Shown: positions 46,232 to 57,690, numbered from the stretch's first letter. The stretch: 64,000 nt of DNA from Pseudomonas beijingensis (GCF_030687295.1 NZ_CP117425.1:3538001-3602000), one strand, 5' to 3'. Program-made: numbers and translations. Notes: generated by a model not told the origin, from the sequence alone.

Positions 46232-47523
46232 GACCAATTGTGATTCTTGGCGCGGGGCCTGCGGGGGCGGCGGTGGCCCTGGGGCTGCGGCGGCTCGGGT
46301 ACCCCGTAACGCTGGTCAGTGAGTGGCGGCGCTTCGCGGCGTTGGAAGGAGTTTCCATGCGGGTACTGGATGCCTTGCGTGGTGCGGGGCTGCATCAAGC
46401 GTTGGCGGATGCGGCGCTGCCTTCCCAACGGCAGGTGTCCTGGAACGGTCAGCAGCATGCGCAGAACATCGAATTTTTACTGGACCGCCCGAGCTTCGAT
46501 CGAGGCTTGCGCGAGGATTTGCGCCTGGCCGGTGTCGAGTTGATCGAAGGCCGAGTGTTGAAGGTGCAGTCGCAGGCTTCGGGGCATCGAATCGAACTGC
46601 AAGGGCGCCAAGCACTGGTCGCGGATTTTCTGGTGGAGGCCCGCGGACGTCAGGCACCAGCCCTTGGTAAAGGCCTTCGTGGGCCAGAGACGGTCAGTTT
46701 GCTCAATCGCTGGCAAGGTGTGGCGGGTAGCACCGCCAGCGCTGTGGAAAGCCTTGAGGACGGGTGGGCCTGGATGGCGCGCCGGGCTGATGGCCAGTGC
46801 TATTGGCAATGGACGGTGGACGTGGCCAGTGCCGAGCTGCCGGGTAAGGCGCTGTTACTCGATTACTGCCGTCAGCGCCGCCAGGATTCGGCGTTGTCCC
46901 GGGCATTTTTCGGGAGCGAGCCGCAAACCAATTTGCACCTGCATGCCCGCAGCAGCACGGCGATTTTGTCTCCGCGCGTCTGTGGCGATCACTGGATTCG
47001 GGTGGGCGACGCGGCCATGGCGGTGGATCCGCTGTCGGGGAATGGTATTTTTCAGTCATTGTCCTCGGCGTTGCAGGCGCCAACGGTGATCAACACGCTG
47101 TTGCGCAAACCCGAGCGAAAGTGGCTGGCACGACGTTTTCATCAGCAGCGGGTAGATCAGTTGTTTTTGCGGTTTGCGCGTATTGGCCGGGATTTTTATG
47201 CCGATGAGCAGCGTTGGCCGGATCGGCCTTTCTGGCAGGCGCGGCGGCAGTGGCCGGATGCTGAGGTCGCCCACGCCGAGGCGGATTTCTCCGCGCTGAA
47301 GATTGAGCCTGCGCCGGTGCTCAGGGACGGATTTGTGGATGAGGCCGAGGTGGTGATCACGGCGGATCAGCCGCTGGGGATCTGGCATGTGCACGGGGTG
47401 GAGCTGGCACCGTTGGTGCGACGGTTGCGCAGCGAGCCGGCCGAGCGAGTGTTGGAGGGGCTGACGGTGGAGCAGGGAAGGATGGTTCGGGGTTGGTTAT
47501 TGGGGCAGGGGTTCAAGCCCTGA
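46228..47523 (+). CDS. qhpG: FAD-dependent monooxygenase for CTQ biogenesis
   Basis: The 431-residue flavoprotein has the FAD-binding GAGPAGAAVALGLRRLG at the N terminus and GDAAMAVDPLSGNGIF near residue 265, both of the tryptophan halogenase/monooxygenase type. In qhp systems QhpG hydroxylates the QhpC tryptophan during formation of the cysteine tryptophylquinone cofactor. The ATG overlaps the qhpE stop (ATGA). Confidence 0.9.
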   Translation: MRPIVILGAGPAGAAVALGLRRLGYPVTLVSEWRRFAALEGVSMRVLDALRGAGLHQALADAALPSQRQVSWNGQQHAQNIEFLLDRPSFDRGLREDLRLAGVELIEGRVLKVQSQASGHRIELQGRQALVADFLVEARGRQAPALGKGLRGPETVSLLNRWQGVAGSTASAVESLEDGWAWMARRADGQCYWQWTVDVASAELPGKALLLDYCRQRRQDSALSRAFFGSEPQTNLHLHARSSTAILSPRVCGDHWIRVGDAAMAVDPLSGNGIFQSLSSALQAPTVINTLLRKPERKWLARRFHQQRVDQLFLRFARIGRDFYADEQRWPDRPFWQARRQWPDAEVAHAEADFSALKIEPAPVLRDGFVDEAEVVITADQPLGIWHVHGVELAPLVRRLRSEPAERVLEGLTVEQGRMVRGWLLGQGFKP

Positions 47524-47545
47524 TATTTGGGGTGCCTGGGCTGGC

Positions 47546-47619
47546 CTATCGCGAGCAAGCTCGCTCCCACAGTTGCGTCGAGCACAATTCCAATGTGGGA
47601 GCGAGCTTGCTCGCGATAG
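47546..47619. repeat. REPIN: pair of inverted REP elements
   Basis: Two 25-base elements (47546-47570 and 47595-47619) are perfect reverse complements and are separated by 24 bases. Each contains the Pseudomonas REP core (GGGAGCGAGCTTGCTCGCGA on one strand). The pair sits between the convergent qhpG and aldehyde dehydrogenase genes and can fold into a long hairpin, so it may also help end both transcripts. Confidence 0.9.
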
Positions 47620-47640
47620 CGGTCTAAAGAACGCCGCCAA

Positions 47641-49131
47641 TCACAACTTGATCAACACCGACTTCAACTCGGTGTAATGCTCGATCGCCGCGTAACCCAT
47701 CTCACGCCCGACCCCCGACATCTTGTAGCCGCCAAACGGCAACGCCGGGTCCAAGGCGCTATGGCAGTTGACCCATACCGAACCCGACTTGATCCGTGGG
47801 ATCATCCGGTGCACCGCCGCCAAATCATTCGACCAGATGCTCGCCCCAAGACCATAAGGGCTGTCATTGGCCATGCGCAAGGCGTCGGCCTCGTCATCGA
47901 ACGGAATCGCCACCAGCACCGGGCCGAAGATTTCCTCCTGGACCAATGAATGCCGCTGGTCGACATCAACAATCACCGTGGGTTTGACGAAGAACCCCGG
48001 CCCGAATTGCTCACCGCCGCAGGCGATGGTCGCGCCGCTTTCCCGACCTCTTTCGATGTAACCATAAACTCGTTCCTGTTGACGCGCGGAGATCAACGGG
48101 CCCATTTCGACACTCGGGTCCAGGCCATTGCCGAGCTTCATGGCATTGGCGATGTCAGCGATGTCCGCCACCACATTGTCGAAATGCTTGCGCTGCACAT
48201 ACAGCCGGGAGCCGGCGCAACAGACCTGGCCTTGGTTGAAGAAGATCGCACTGGCGGCACCCGCAGCCGCGGTCTTCAGGTCGGCGTCGGCCATGACGAT
48301 GGTCGGCGATTTGCCGCCCAGTTCCAGGGTCACCCGGGTCATGGATTCCATGGCGATTTTGCCGATCTGCTTGCCCACGGCGGTGGAACCGGTGAACGTC
48401 AACTTGTCCACCAACGGGTTATGAGTCAGGGCGGAGCCCGCCGTGATACCGGTGCCGGTGACCACGTTGAACACGCCCTCGGGGTACCCGGCTTCCAGCA
48501 CCAGTTCGGCGAGTTTCAGCGCGGTCAATGGCGTTTCATCGGCAGGTTTAAGCACGACGGTGCAACCGGTGGCCAGGGCCGGGCCGAGTTTCCAGCAAGC
48601 CAGCAGCAGGGGGAAGTTCCAGGCGACGATGGCCCCCACCACGCCCACCGCTTCACGGCGAATGAAACTGTGGAATTGATCGTTGGGCATCAGCGGCAGC
48701 GACACGTCAACGCTGGAGCCTTCGATCTTGGTGGCCCAACCGGCCATGTAGCGCAGGAAGTCGATGGCCAGTTGCACGTCCATCACTTGAGCCACTGCCG
48801 CACTTTTACCGTTGTTCAGGCATTCGAGTTGCGCCAGCAGTTCGGCGTCGCGCTGCATCAGGTCGGCGAGTTTCCACAACAGGTTTTGCCGCTCCCGAGG
48901 GCGGGTGCGGGTCCAGGCCGAATCGTCGAAGGCCTGACGGGCGGCGAGCACTGCGCGGTCGACATCCTCGGGTGTAGCCCGTGGCACCACGCACAGCTCT
49001 TCGCCGGTGGCCGGATTGTGCAGGGGCATGGTCTGGCCGTCGGCGGCCTCGACCCAATCGCCGCCGATGAGCATGCGTGGGGCGCGCTGGACAAAGGCCG
49101 AGGTGGCGGGAAGCAGATAAGGCAGGGGCAT
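47641..49131 (-). CDS. NAD-dependent aldehyde dehydrogenase of the amine pathway
   Basis: The 496-residue enzyme has all ALDH motifs: AWNFPLLLACWKLGPALATG, LELGGKSPT with the catalytic Glu and NQGQVCCAGSR with the catalytic Cys. The start at 49131 (MPLPYLLPATSAF) is used because the longer frame would begin within a sigma-54 promoter. Located among the qhp genes, it should oxidise the aldehyde made by amine dehydrogenase to the acid. The sigma-54 promoter and the adjacent sigma-54 activator indicate inducible expression. Confidence 0.92.
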   Translation of the reverse strand: MPLPYLLPATSAFVQRAPRMLIGGDWVEAADGQTMPLHNPATGEELCVVPRATPEDVDRAVLAARQAFDDSAWTRTRPRERQNLLWKLADLMQRDAELLAQLECLNNGKSAAVAQVMDVQLAIDFLRYMAGWATKIEGSSVDVSLPLMPNDQFHSFIRREAVGVVGAIVAWNFPLLLACWKLGPALATGCTVVLKPADETPLTALKLAELVLEAGYPEGVFNVVTGTGITAGSALTHNPLVDKLTFTGSTAVGKQIGKIAMESMTRVTLELGGKSPTIVMADADLKTAAAGAASAIFFNQGQVCCAGSRLYVQRKHFDNVVADIADIANAMKLGNGLDPSVEMGPLISARQQERVYGYIERGRESGATIACGGEQFGPGFFVKPTVIVDVDQRHSLVQEEIFGPVLVAIPFDDEADALRMANDSPYGLGASIWSNDLAAVHRMIPRIKSGSVWVNCHSALDPALPFGGYKMSGVGREMGYAAIEHYTELKSVLIKL

Positions 49132-49177
49132 GATGAGACCTCTTGTTGTGCGTGAGAACGGGGATTTCTCCAAGGTT

Positions 49178-49194
49178 GGCAATGGCTGTGCCAA
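49178..49194 (-). promoter_or_regulatory. Sigma-54 promoter of the aldehyde dehydrogenase
   Basis: On the minus strand the sequence TTGGCACAGCCATTGCC matches the -24/-12 consensus (TGGCAC-N5-TTGC), with GG and GC exactly 10 bases apart. Transcription would start about 12 bases downstream, about 35 bases before the ATG at 49131. Confidence 0.85.
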
Positions 49195-49269
49195 GTATCG
49201 GGAACGGGCGGATAGCCCTTTGTTGGTGGGGGGTTAGTGATGAAAGGGGAACGTAGGCACCCAGGGTTT

Positions 49270-49286
49270 TGTCGCAAATCGCGACA
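49270..49286. promoter_or_regulatory. Candidate activator (enhancer) site in the qhpA-ALDH gap
   Basis: TGTCGC-N5-GCGACA is a perfect interrupted palindrome lying 76 bases upstream of the sigma-54 promoter of the aldehyde dehydrogenase, a normal distance for an enhancer. A half-site TGTCGC recurs at 49388-49393. It lies in the 478-base gap between the divergent ALDH and qhpA genes and is the best candidate for binding by the AcoR-like activator. Confidence 0.6.
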
Positions 49287-49609
49287 CCACATGAGACGAC
49301 GTGCAATGCCCGTTTGTACCTAAACATCGTCGTTGGCTATGAGTGTTCCAGCCGGGGGCATCTATGCTTGTCTCAGACTGAAACAGCTGTCGCGATATTA
49401 GACGCAGGCGATCTCCTTCTGACATGCTGAAAAGCCAGGATAATTCCGTAACTAATTGATTAATAAGGTTGCCGTTAAGCTGGCACGCTCCGTGTATTGC
49501 TCATCGCAGACGTTTCTCTTGCCTCCGCCAGCGGGTTGCCGCCGACGGCAGAAACCATAAAAACGATAAGCCACAACAATAAGAAAGCACCGTGCGAGGT
49601 TCGACGTTG

Positions 49610-51190
49610 ATGAAGAGAAAACTCCGATCAGGCCTGAGTGTCAGTCTGCTGGCCGTGGCGGCCTGCGTGGCGCTGCACTCGCCTTATAGCCTGGCAGCTC
49701 GCGACGCCCAGACCATCCTCAAGGAAACCTGTCAGGGCTGTCACACCCCCGAAGCCGATAACGCCCTGAGCCGTATCAGCCACCAGCGCAAAACCCCGGA
49801 AGGCTGGCTGATGAGCATCGCCCGGATGCAAATCATGCACGGTTTGCAGATCAGCGATGACGACCGCCGCACCCTGGTCAAATACCTGGCTGACACCCAG
49901 GGCCTGGCGCCGAGCGAAACCGACGGCGTGCGTTATGCGCTGGAGCGACGGCTCAATACCGTCGAGAAATTCGATGACCAGACCAGCCAGATGTGCGGCC
50001 GTTGCCATTCCGGTGCACGGGTTGCCCTGCAACGTCGACCTGCTCAGGAATGGGAACGCCTGGTGAATTTTCACCTCGGTCAGTGGCCGTCCCTCGAATA
50101 CCAGGCCCTGTCCCGCGACCGCGATTGGTTCGATCTGGCCCGCAAAGAGATGGTGCCGCTGCTGGCCAAGCGGTATCCGCTGGATAACCCGGCCTGGAAA
50201 AAATGGCTGGGTAGCGCGCCGAAAGCCGAGGCGCTGGTCGGCGACTGGAGCTTCAGCGGGCACCTGCCGGGTAAAGGCGAACTGGCCGGCGTCATGAGTG
50301 TGACTGCCGATGGCAGTGACACGTTCAAGGTCAGCGTCAAAGGCCAATACGCCGACGGCAGCCCGTTCAACGGCGATGGCAGCGCGATTCTCTACACCGG
50401 TTATGAATGGCGCGGCAACGTGTCCATCGATGGTGTGACCATGCGCCAGGTATTCGCCGCCCAGGGCAACGCCATGCAGGGCCGGATGTTCGAGGCCGAG
50501 CACGACGAGCGGGGGCTGGACTTCGTCGCCGCCAAACAGGGCTCCAACCGTTTGCTGGCGGTGCAGCCGGGTTATCTGAAGGCGGGCAGCGAAACCGAAG
50601 TTACCCTGATTGGCAGCGGTCTCACCGGTAAACCGAGCTTTGGCAACGGCGTGGAAGTGGTCCAGGTGCTGGAGCAAACGCCTGTGCGCATGCGGGTCAA
50701 ACTCAAGGCGGCTGCCAATGCGCAACCGGGCCTGCGCCATGTCACGGTCGGCACGTTGAAAGGCCCGACGTTGTCGGTCTACAGCAAGATCGCGCAAGTC
50801 AAAGTCGTGCCCGAGTTCTCGGTGGCGCGGATCGGCGAGGGCGGTGGTTCGACGCCGAAAGTCCAGGGCCGCTTCGATGCTGAAGCCTGGGGCAAGGCGG
50901 CTGACGGCAAGCCATATCGCATCGGTGTGTTCCCGGCGCAATGGACGGTCGAGGCCTTCGATGACCGTGCCAAAGAGGATGAAGACGTCAAGTTTGCCGG
51001 CACCATGCAGGCCGATACCGGCGTGTTTACCCCGGGCGATGCGGGGCCGAACCCGCAGCGCAAAATGTCCACCAACAATGCCGGCAACCTCAAGGTGATC
51101 GCCGCCGTCGATGACGCAGGGAGATCCCTGACCGGCGAAGGCCACATGATCGTCACCGTGCAACGCTGGAACAATCCACCCATTCCATAA
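49610..51190 (+). CDS. qhpA: Quinohemoprotein amine dehydrogenase alpha subunit
   Basis: The 526-residue protein is the diheme subunit of QHNDH. A signal peptide (ending LAARDA) is followed by two c-type heme motifs, CQGCH at about 41-45 and CGRCH at about 129-133, and then long beta domains. The start at 49610 gives a proper signal; an in-frame GTG lies 18 bases before it. It acts in the periplasm and takes electrons from the CTQ cofactor of QhpC. The upstream gap probably carries its promoter. Confidence 0.93.
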   Translation: MKRKLRSGLSVSLLAVAACVALHSPYSLAARDAQTILKETCQGCHTPEADNALSRISHQRKTPEGWLMSIARMQIMHGLQISDDDRRTLVKYLADTQGLAPSETDGVRYALERRLNTVEKFDDQTSQMCGRCHSGARVALQRRPAQEWERLVNFHLGQWPSLEYQALSRDRDWFDLARKEMVPLLAKRYPLDNPAWKKWLGSAPKAEALVGDWSFSGHLPGKGELAGVMSVTADGSDTFKVSVKGQYADGSPFNGDGSAILYTGYEWRGNVSIDGVTMRQVFAAQGNAMQGRMFEAEHDERGLDFVAAKQGSNRLLAVQPGYLKAGSETEVTLIGSGLTGKPSFGNGVEVVQVLEQTPVRMRVKLKAAANAQPGLRHVTVGTLKGPTLSVYSKIAQVKVVPEFSVARIGEGGGSTPKVQGRFDAEAWGKAADGKPYRIGVFPAQWTVEAFDDRAKEDEDVKFAGTMQADTGVFTPGDAGPNPQRKMSTNNAGNLKVIAAVDDAGRSLTGEGHMIVTVQRWNNPPIP

Positions 51191-51271
51191 GTTGGCTGTT
51201 TTTAGCGGTTCCAGACACTTTTCGGAATGACCGCAAGCCTCGTGAATCGGGGTTTGCACAGGAGGTTTGCA

Positions 51272-52702
51272 ATGGGCGCTATTTTGAATCTGGTCGAACG
51301 CAATCTGCACGAAGTGCATGTCGACGCCGACCGCATGCTGTTCCATATTCCCAGCAGTTCGCTGTTCGCCAGCGATGAACTGACGGGCACCATCATCGAT
51401 ACCTTGCGCGGCCCCGGCTGTTCGTCGGACGACCTGATCCAGCGCCTGGCGGCACGTTTCAACGGTGAAGAAATCACCGAAACCCTGCGTGAGCTGATCT
51501 CCCTGGAATTGGTCAGCGACGGCTCGCCACTGACCCCGGACATCGGTACCAAACGCGTCGAGCGCACCGCGATCAATACTGTGGTGCTCAACGTCAACAC
51601 GGGCTGCAATCTGAGCTGCACCTACTGCTACAAAGAAGACCTCGACAAGCCCTCGGCCGGCAAGAAGATGGACGTTGAAACCGCAGTCGCTTCGGTTGAA
51701 ATGCTGCTGCGCGAATCCCCGGATGAAGAGCGTTTCACCGTGGTGTTCTTCGGCGGTGAGCCGCTGAGCAATCGAAAGCTGATCGAGTACATGGTCGATT
51801 ATTGTGAAAAGCGCTTTGCCGAGGCGGGCAAGTTCGTCGAGTTTGTCATGACCACCAACGCCACGCTGCTCACCGAAGACACCGTGGACTACCTCAACGC
51901 CCACCGCTTCGGGCTCTCGGTGAGTATCGACGGGCCGAAAACCGTGCACGACCGTAACCGCATCACCGTGGGCGGGCAGGGCACGTATGACGTGGTGCGG
52001 CGTAAAGCCGAAATGTTGCTGTCGCGCTACAACAGCCGCCCCGTCGGTGCCCGGGTGACCCTGACCACTGGCGTCACCGACGTTGAAACCATCTGGGATC
52101 ACCTGTTCAACGAACTGGGGTTTGCCGAAGTCGGTTTCGCTCCGGTGACTTCCGGCGATATCAGCAGCTTCAACCTGTCCGGCGCCGAGCTGATCGAAGT
52201 CTTCGCCAACATGAAAAAGCTCGGTCGGCGCTATCTGGAGGCGGCGCTGGAGCATCGCAATATCGGTTTCTCCAACCTGCACCAGCTGATCACCGACATC
52301 CACGAAGGCCACAAAAAGGCTCTGCCGTGCGGTGCGGGCCTGAAGATGCTGGCGGTGGATCACAAGGGTGAGTTGAACCTGTGCCACCGCTTTACCGGTT
52401 CGAGCCTGCCGACCTTCGGCAACGTTCGCAGCGGGGTCAAGCAGGTCGAGTTGAATGACTTCCTGTCCCAGCGCCTGGACCGCACCAACACCGGTTGCGA
52501 AGACTGCCAGATCCGCAATCTCTGCTCCGGCGGCTGCTACCACGAGAGCTACGCCCGATATGGCGACCCGACTCATCCGACCTATCACTACTGCGAACTG
52601 ATGCGTGACTGGGTCGACTTCGGCATTGAGGTCTACACCCGGATCATGACTCACAACCCTGCGTTCATCAGCAGCTACATCACTCCGCGCAAGGCTCACT
52701 GA
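51272..52702 (+). CDS. qhpD: Radical SAM maturase of QhpC
   Basis: The 476-residue protein is a radical SAM/SPASM enzyme. The SAM cluster motif is CNLSCTYCY and the C-terminal auxiliary-cluster cysteines are in [23 protein letters not shown] and HYCEL. An N-terminal region of about 100 residues is the peptide-recognition-like part. QhpD makes the Cys-to-Asp/Glu thioether bonds in QhpC. An AGGAGG site precedes the ATG at 51272. Confidence 0.95.
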   Translation: MGAILNLVERNLHEVHVDADRMLFHIPSSSLFASDELTGTIIDTLRGPGCSSDDLIQRLAARFNGEEITETLRELISLELVSDGSPLTPDIGTKRVERTAINTVVLNVNTGCNLSCTYCYKEDLDKPSAGKKMDVETAVASVEMLLRESPDEERFTVVFFGGEPLSNRKLIEYMVDYCEKRFAEAGKFVEFVMTTNATLLTEDTVDYLNAHRFGLSVSIDGPKTVHDRNRITVGGQGTYDVVRRKAEMLLSRYNSRPVGARVTLTTGVTDVETIWDHLFNELGFAEVGFAPVTSGDISSFNLSGAELIEVFANMKKLGRRYLEAALEHRNIGFSNLHQLITDIHEGHKKALPCGAGLKMLAVDHKGELNLCHRFTGSSLPTFGNVRSGVKQVELNDFLSQRLDRTNTGCEDCQIRNLCSGGCYHESYARYGDPTHPTYHYCELMRDWVDFGIEVYTRIMTHNPAFISSYITPRKAH

Positions 52703-52703
52703 T

Positions 52704-53027
52704 ATGAAACATCTCAAGGCAATCAACAACAAAGCCCAGAAGCTCGATCAGGCCGCGGCCGAAAACCGTATTGAAGAAGTGGTGGCGATGAGTTCTGTCG
52801 CCGGTTGCGCCTCGACCACCGACCCAGGTTGGGAAATCGACGCCTTTGGCGGTGTCTCGTCGCTGTGTCAGCCGATGGAGGCCGACCTGTATGGCTGCTC
52901 CGACCCGTGCTGGTGGCCGGCCCAGGTGCCGGACATGATGAGCACCTACCCGGACTGGAACAAGGATGCCCAAGCGTCCAACGAAAACTGGCGCAATCTC
53001 GGCACTGTCTTTCCAAAAGACAAGTGA
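52704..53027 (+). CDS. qhpC: QHNDH gamma subunit precursor (CTQ-bearing)
   Basis: The 107-residue peptide has a non-Sec leader of about 28 residues ([16 protein letters not shown]...) and a Cys-rich core. With mature numbering from residue 29, crosslink positions known for Pseudomonas QHNDH are all present: Cys7-Glu16, Cys27-Asp33, Cys41-Asp49 and the CTQ pair Cys37-Trp43 (precursor Cys65 and Trp71, in [10 protein letters not shown]). It is modified by QhpD and QhpG, trimmed by QhpE and exported by QhpF. It starts 1 base after the qhpD stop. Confidence 0.95.
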   Translation: MKHLKAINNKAQKLDQAAAENRIEEVVAMSSVAGCASTTDPGWEIDAFGGVSSLCQPMEADLYGCSDPCWWPAQVPDMMSTYPDWNKDAQASNENWRNLGTVFPKDK

Positions 53028-53033
53028 TTGGAC

Positions 53034-54170
53034 ATGAAGAAGGATTCCAGCATGCAATGCATCAAAGCCTGCGGCTTGGCCGCGTTCGGTGTCCTGAGCG
53101 CTATGTCGCTCAATGCTCTGGCCGATGAAAACACCGCGCTCCAAAGCGGTCACGAATACATGGTGACCACCAATTATCCGAACAATCTGCACGTGATCGA
53201 CCTGGCCACCGACAGCCTGTTCAAAACCTGCAAAATGCCGGACGCCTTCGGCCCTGGCACCGTGCAGCTGTCGCCGGATCGCAAGACCGCTTACGTGTTG
53301 AACAACCATTACGCGGATGTCTACGGCGTTGAGCTGGACAGCTGCAAGCAGGTCTTCCACGCCAGCATCACGCAGAAACCGGGGGAAAAAGCGAAGTCGA
53401 TGTTCGCCTTCACCGTCAGCCATGACGGCAAGGAACTGTTCACCATCGCCAACCCGACGTTGATGCTCAACGACCGATACGAAGTGCAGCAACCTCGGCT
53501 CGATGTCTACGCCACCGATGCCGGCATGGATGCCAAACCCGTGCGCAGCTTTGCGGCGCCGCGGCAGCTGACCATCATGCAAAGCGGTGACGACGGCACG
53601 CTGTATGTGGCGGGGGCGGATGTCTATAAGGTTAATGTGAACAGCGGCAAGTTCGAGGTGCTGATCCCCAGCCGTCACTGGAAACGCCCGAACTACAGCG
53701 CGCCGGACGTGCTCTATGTGTGGAATCAACAGACCTACCGTCATGATTTTTCGCTGCTCTACACCGCCGCGAAATTCAAGGACAAGCAGCAGGACCCGGC
53801 CACGGCCGAATACCTTTATGGGCTGTTCAGCATCGACCTGAAAACCGGCAAGACCGAAACCACCGACTTCGGTCCCCTGACGGAAATCTATTTCAGTGGC
53901 ATGCGCTCCCCCAAGGACCCCAACCTGATGTTCGGCGTGCTCAACCGTCTGGCCAAGTACGACATCAAGCAGAAAAAACTACTTCAGGCCGCCACTCTGG
54001 ATCATTCCTACTACTGCATCTCCTTTAACAAGGCCGGCAGCAAAATCTACCTGGCCGGTACCTTCAACGACATAGCGGTGTTTGATGCCGACAGCCTGAA
54101 GCAGATCGGCAACATCAAATTGCCGGGTGGTGACATGGCGATCACCACCGCCCAGATATTCACGCGTTAA
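53034..54170 (+). CDS. qhpB: QHNDH beta subunit, seven-bladed propeller
   Basis: The 378-residue protein has a signal peptide (about 1-30, ending LNALA) and repeated beta-propeller strands such as VIDLATDSLFKTCKMPDAFG, VQLSPDRKTAYVLN, IYLAGTFNDIAVFDADSL. It matches the QHNDH beta subunit, which forms part of the substrate pocket around CTQ. The ATG at 53034 is used; a TTG six bases earlier is in frame. It ends the qhpADCB operon. Confidence 0.93.
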   Translation: MKKDSSMQCIKACGLAAFGVLSAMSLNALADENTALQSGHEYMVTTNYPNNLHVIDLATDSLFKTCKMPDAFGPGTVQLSPDRKTAYVLNNHYADVYGVELDSCKQVFHASITQKPGEKAKSMFAFTVSHDGKELFTIANPTLMLNDRYEVQQPRLDVYATDAGMDAKPVRSFAAPRQLTIMQSGDDGTLYVAGADVYKVNVNSGKFEVLIPSRHWKRPNYSAPDVLYVWNQQTYRHDFSLLYTAAKFKDKQQDPATAEYLYGLFSIDLKTGKTETTDFGPLTEIYFSGMRSPKDPNLMFGVLNRLAKYDIKQKKLLQAATLDHSYYCISFNKAGSKIYLAGTFNDIAVFDADSLKQIGNIKLPGGDMAITTAQIFTR

Positions 54171-54254
54171 AAACAAAGCGGGCAGCCATTCAACAAGGGC
54201 GCCTGTGTGATGTAGGCCCGCGGCGCACACCTGGACCGTATAGAGAGATTCGAT

Positions 54255-55943
<1,689 letters not shown>

Positions 55944-56069
55944 TCATTAGCTCCTCGCCGCAGGCCGCTTTGATCGCCAGGACCCGATAGATGGGTAGCG
56001 ACGTCGCTACCCCATACATTTGCAGCGGCACGCAAACGTTATTTATTCAGTTCCAGTTGATTTCATGAT

Positions 56070-56462
56070 TTAGGCCCGCCACGGTGCAAGCGCCCCCTCG
56101 CAAAGTGCAAAGGCTCGGTGCAGGAAACCGTTGAAGCGAGCGGCATCACGCCGCAGCCCTGCCTGTTGACCGCCAATCAGGCACAGGTGGGCCACCTGTC
56201 CAATCACTTCCGCTTGGCCTGGCATAGGGACCAAGCGGCGGCACGTCCGTATCGCGAAGTCCAGTCGTCTGGTGTCAACACGCTGCTGAAACTCGCCTAC
56301 CAACGGGTCGTGCAGCGACCAGGCTCGGATGGAAACCTCCCGCCCAGGTTGCTTCTCAGCGGCAATACTCAAGTAGCGTCTCAATATTTCGCCCGCGCTG
56401 CGACCCTGGGCCGCATAAGCGAGCATGCGCTCCGTGTAGTCTTCTTCCCAAGCGGTGAGCAA
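56070..56462 (-). pseudogene. TetR-family regulator fragment without HTH
   Basis: The frame of about 130 residues looks like the C-terminal ligand-binding half of a TetR-type regulator (AYAAQGRSAGEILRRYLSIAAEK ..., RAWSLHDPLVGEFQQRVDTRR). The frame remains open upstream to about 56530, but no HTH is seen there and no good start codon is present. It is probably a truncated remnant. Confidence 0.45.
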
Positions 56463-56665
56463 GGTGCGTACAAAGTCTTCGCTATCTGGTGGGATGGTTG
56501 GTTGAATCCTGGTTCGATGCCGACAAGCGCCGTGCGACCTTGCTGCCTGTTCTACCCACAGGACAGCAAGCGCTCTATGATGCCTTGATCGGGCTCAGTA
56601 TCCGACAAGGAGAAGTGCGCGCCTTCCAACAGGAAGCGCGACATGGCAGGTCGTCTAATTGGTAG
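56459..56665 (+). pseudogene. C-terminal fragment of an unidentified protein
   Basis: An open frame of 68 codons with no start codon ends at TAG 56663-56665. Its translation (RYLVGWLVESWFDADKRR and further LIGLSIRQGEVRAFQQEARH) looks like genuine amphipathic protein helices, and it overlaps the antisense end of the TetR fragment. I cannot name the family. Together with the TetR remnant it marks a deletion or recombination scar. Confidence 0.35.
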
Positions 56666-56688
56666 TTGGAACTCAGGAGAGAACCCCG

Positions 56689-57219
56689 ATGCCCCAAGAA
56701 TTTGAGCTCATTAAGGCGGTGCCAGTCCCTTCGAGGTCCGGCATCACCCATCTTTACCAGTCGATGAACCTGGCGGACGCTTTTGCGATTCGGCTCCCTG
56801 CGGGCACATCCGGCAATCCAGATTTGCTGGCTCGATTCATCTTTTCCCATCAGCCATCCTGGATCGGATGGCTCTTGAACATCCGAGACACTATCGTTGC
56901 CTGTTTTGGTCTCAAGACAGCCAAACATTTGGCAACCCTTGCTGATCGGGTTGGCGTCTTCAAGGTCTACAGCACGAACCAGACTGAAATCGTGTTGGGC
57001 GAGGACGACAAGCACCTCGACTTCCGGATATCGATCCTATGTTCTGAAGGGGCAGAGCCAGAAGGCAGTCGCCAACTCGTTCTTTCAACCGTGGTCCAAT
57101 GCCACAACCGTCTGGGCCGGGTCTACATTTTCGTGATCGCCCCCTTTCACCGCTTGGTCGTCAAGGCCAGCCTCCTGCGCGCGGCGCGCGTCGGTTGGCC
57201 TCTGGCTGGCTGCCCCTAA
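56689..57219 (+). CDS. DUF2867 protein
   Basis: The product of 176 residues belongs to the DUF2867 group: it has the pattern of a central helix pair RFIFSHQPSWIGWLLNIRDTI, GVFKVYSTNQTEIVLGEDDKHLDFR and a C-terminal VYIFVIAPFHRLVVKASLLRAA. No enzymatic function is known to me. CAGGAG lies 10 bases before the ATG. It is isolated between a degraded region and a long gap. Confidence 0.75.
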   Translation: MPQEFELIKAVPVPSRSGITHLYQSMNLADAFAIRLPAGTSGNPDLLARFIFSHQPSWIGWLLNIRDTIVACFGLKTAKHLATLADRVGVFKVYSTNQTEIVLGEDDKHLDFRISILCSEGAEPEGSRQLVLSTVVQCHNRLGRVYIFVIAPFHRLVVKASLLRAARVGWPLAGCP

Positions 57220-57690
57220 GGCTGAGAGCGCTGTGTGCACAAATGGATCTCTGAAAAGAGGTCCATTCTGAAATCCTCCACGACCGCGAGCGAATCGGGC
57301 ACGTTGCGACTATGCTCATTGCCACTGCAGGCAATCTACGGGTTTCAATGATCGACCGCCAAGGAAAGGAGTCTGTATGTGTCTAGTACTACATGCCCGG
57401 TTCTACTGTTGGAGTGACCGAATGAGCCATCTGGTAACAGGTGCCCATCGGCGCATTTTGATCCCTGGGCGCCCCATCGTCAGTTCGTGAGCATTTGCGT
57501 GAGGTTTTTGGTCTGGCCGCTAGCGGCCGTCCGACTACGAGCTCAAGTTGAATGCCTGCTCCAAACTTCACAGGGTCGAATCTCCAATCTGCAGGCCGAC
57601 TTCTCCAAACCAGATCAAGCAGTCGATCCAGGCTGTCGGCAGGTGCAGGTGGATGACTTTTGGTAATCCCCAAGCACGATGGAGAACAAC
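57220..57690. other. Intergenic region before the binding-protein gene
   Basis: In this 471-base gap only short frames occur. An imperfect 8-bp stem-loop near 57246-57265 (GGATCTCT/AGAGGTCC) might end transcription of the DUF2867 gene. I see no RNA gene or repeat. A promoter for the sensor operon should lie in its 3' part. Confidence 0.4.

Noticed and set aside
49481-49496. Possible sigma-54 promoter before qhpA (TGGCACG)
   Set aside because: The -24 part is perfect, but at the right spacing the -12 part reads GTGT instead of TTGC, so I do not list it as a feature.
49628-52732. A 1034-codon open frame on the minus strand
   Set aside because: It lies antisense to qhpA and qhpD, which have clear heme and radical-SAM motifs; its translation is rich in His, Gln and Arg and has no family features, as expected for a GC-rich shadow frame.
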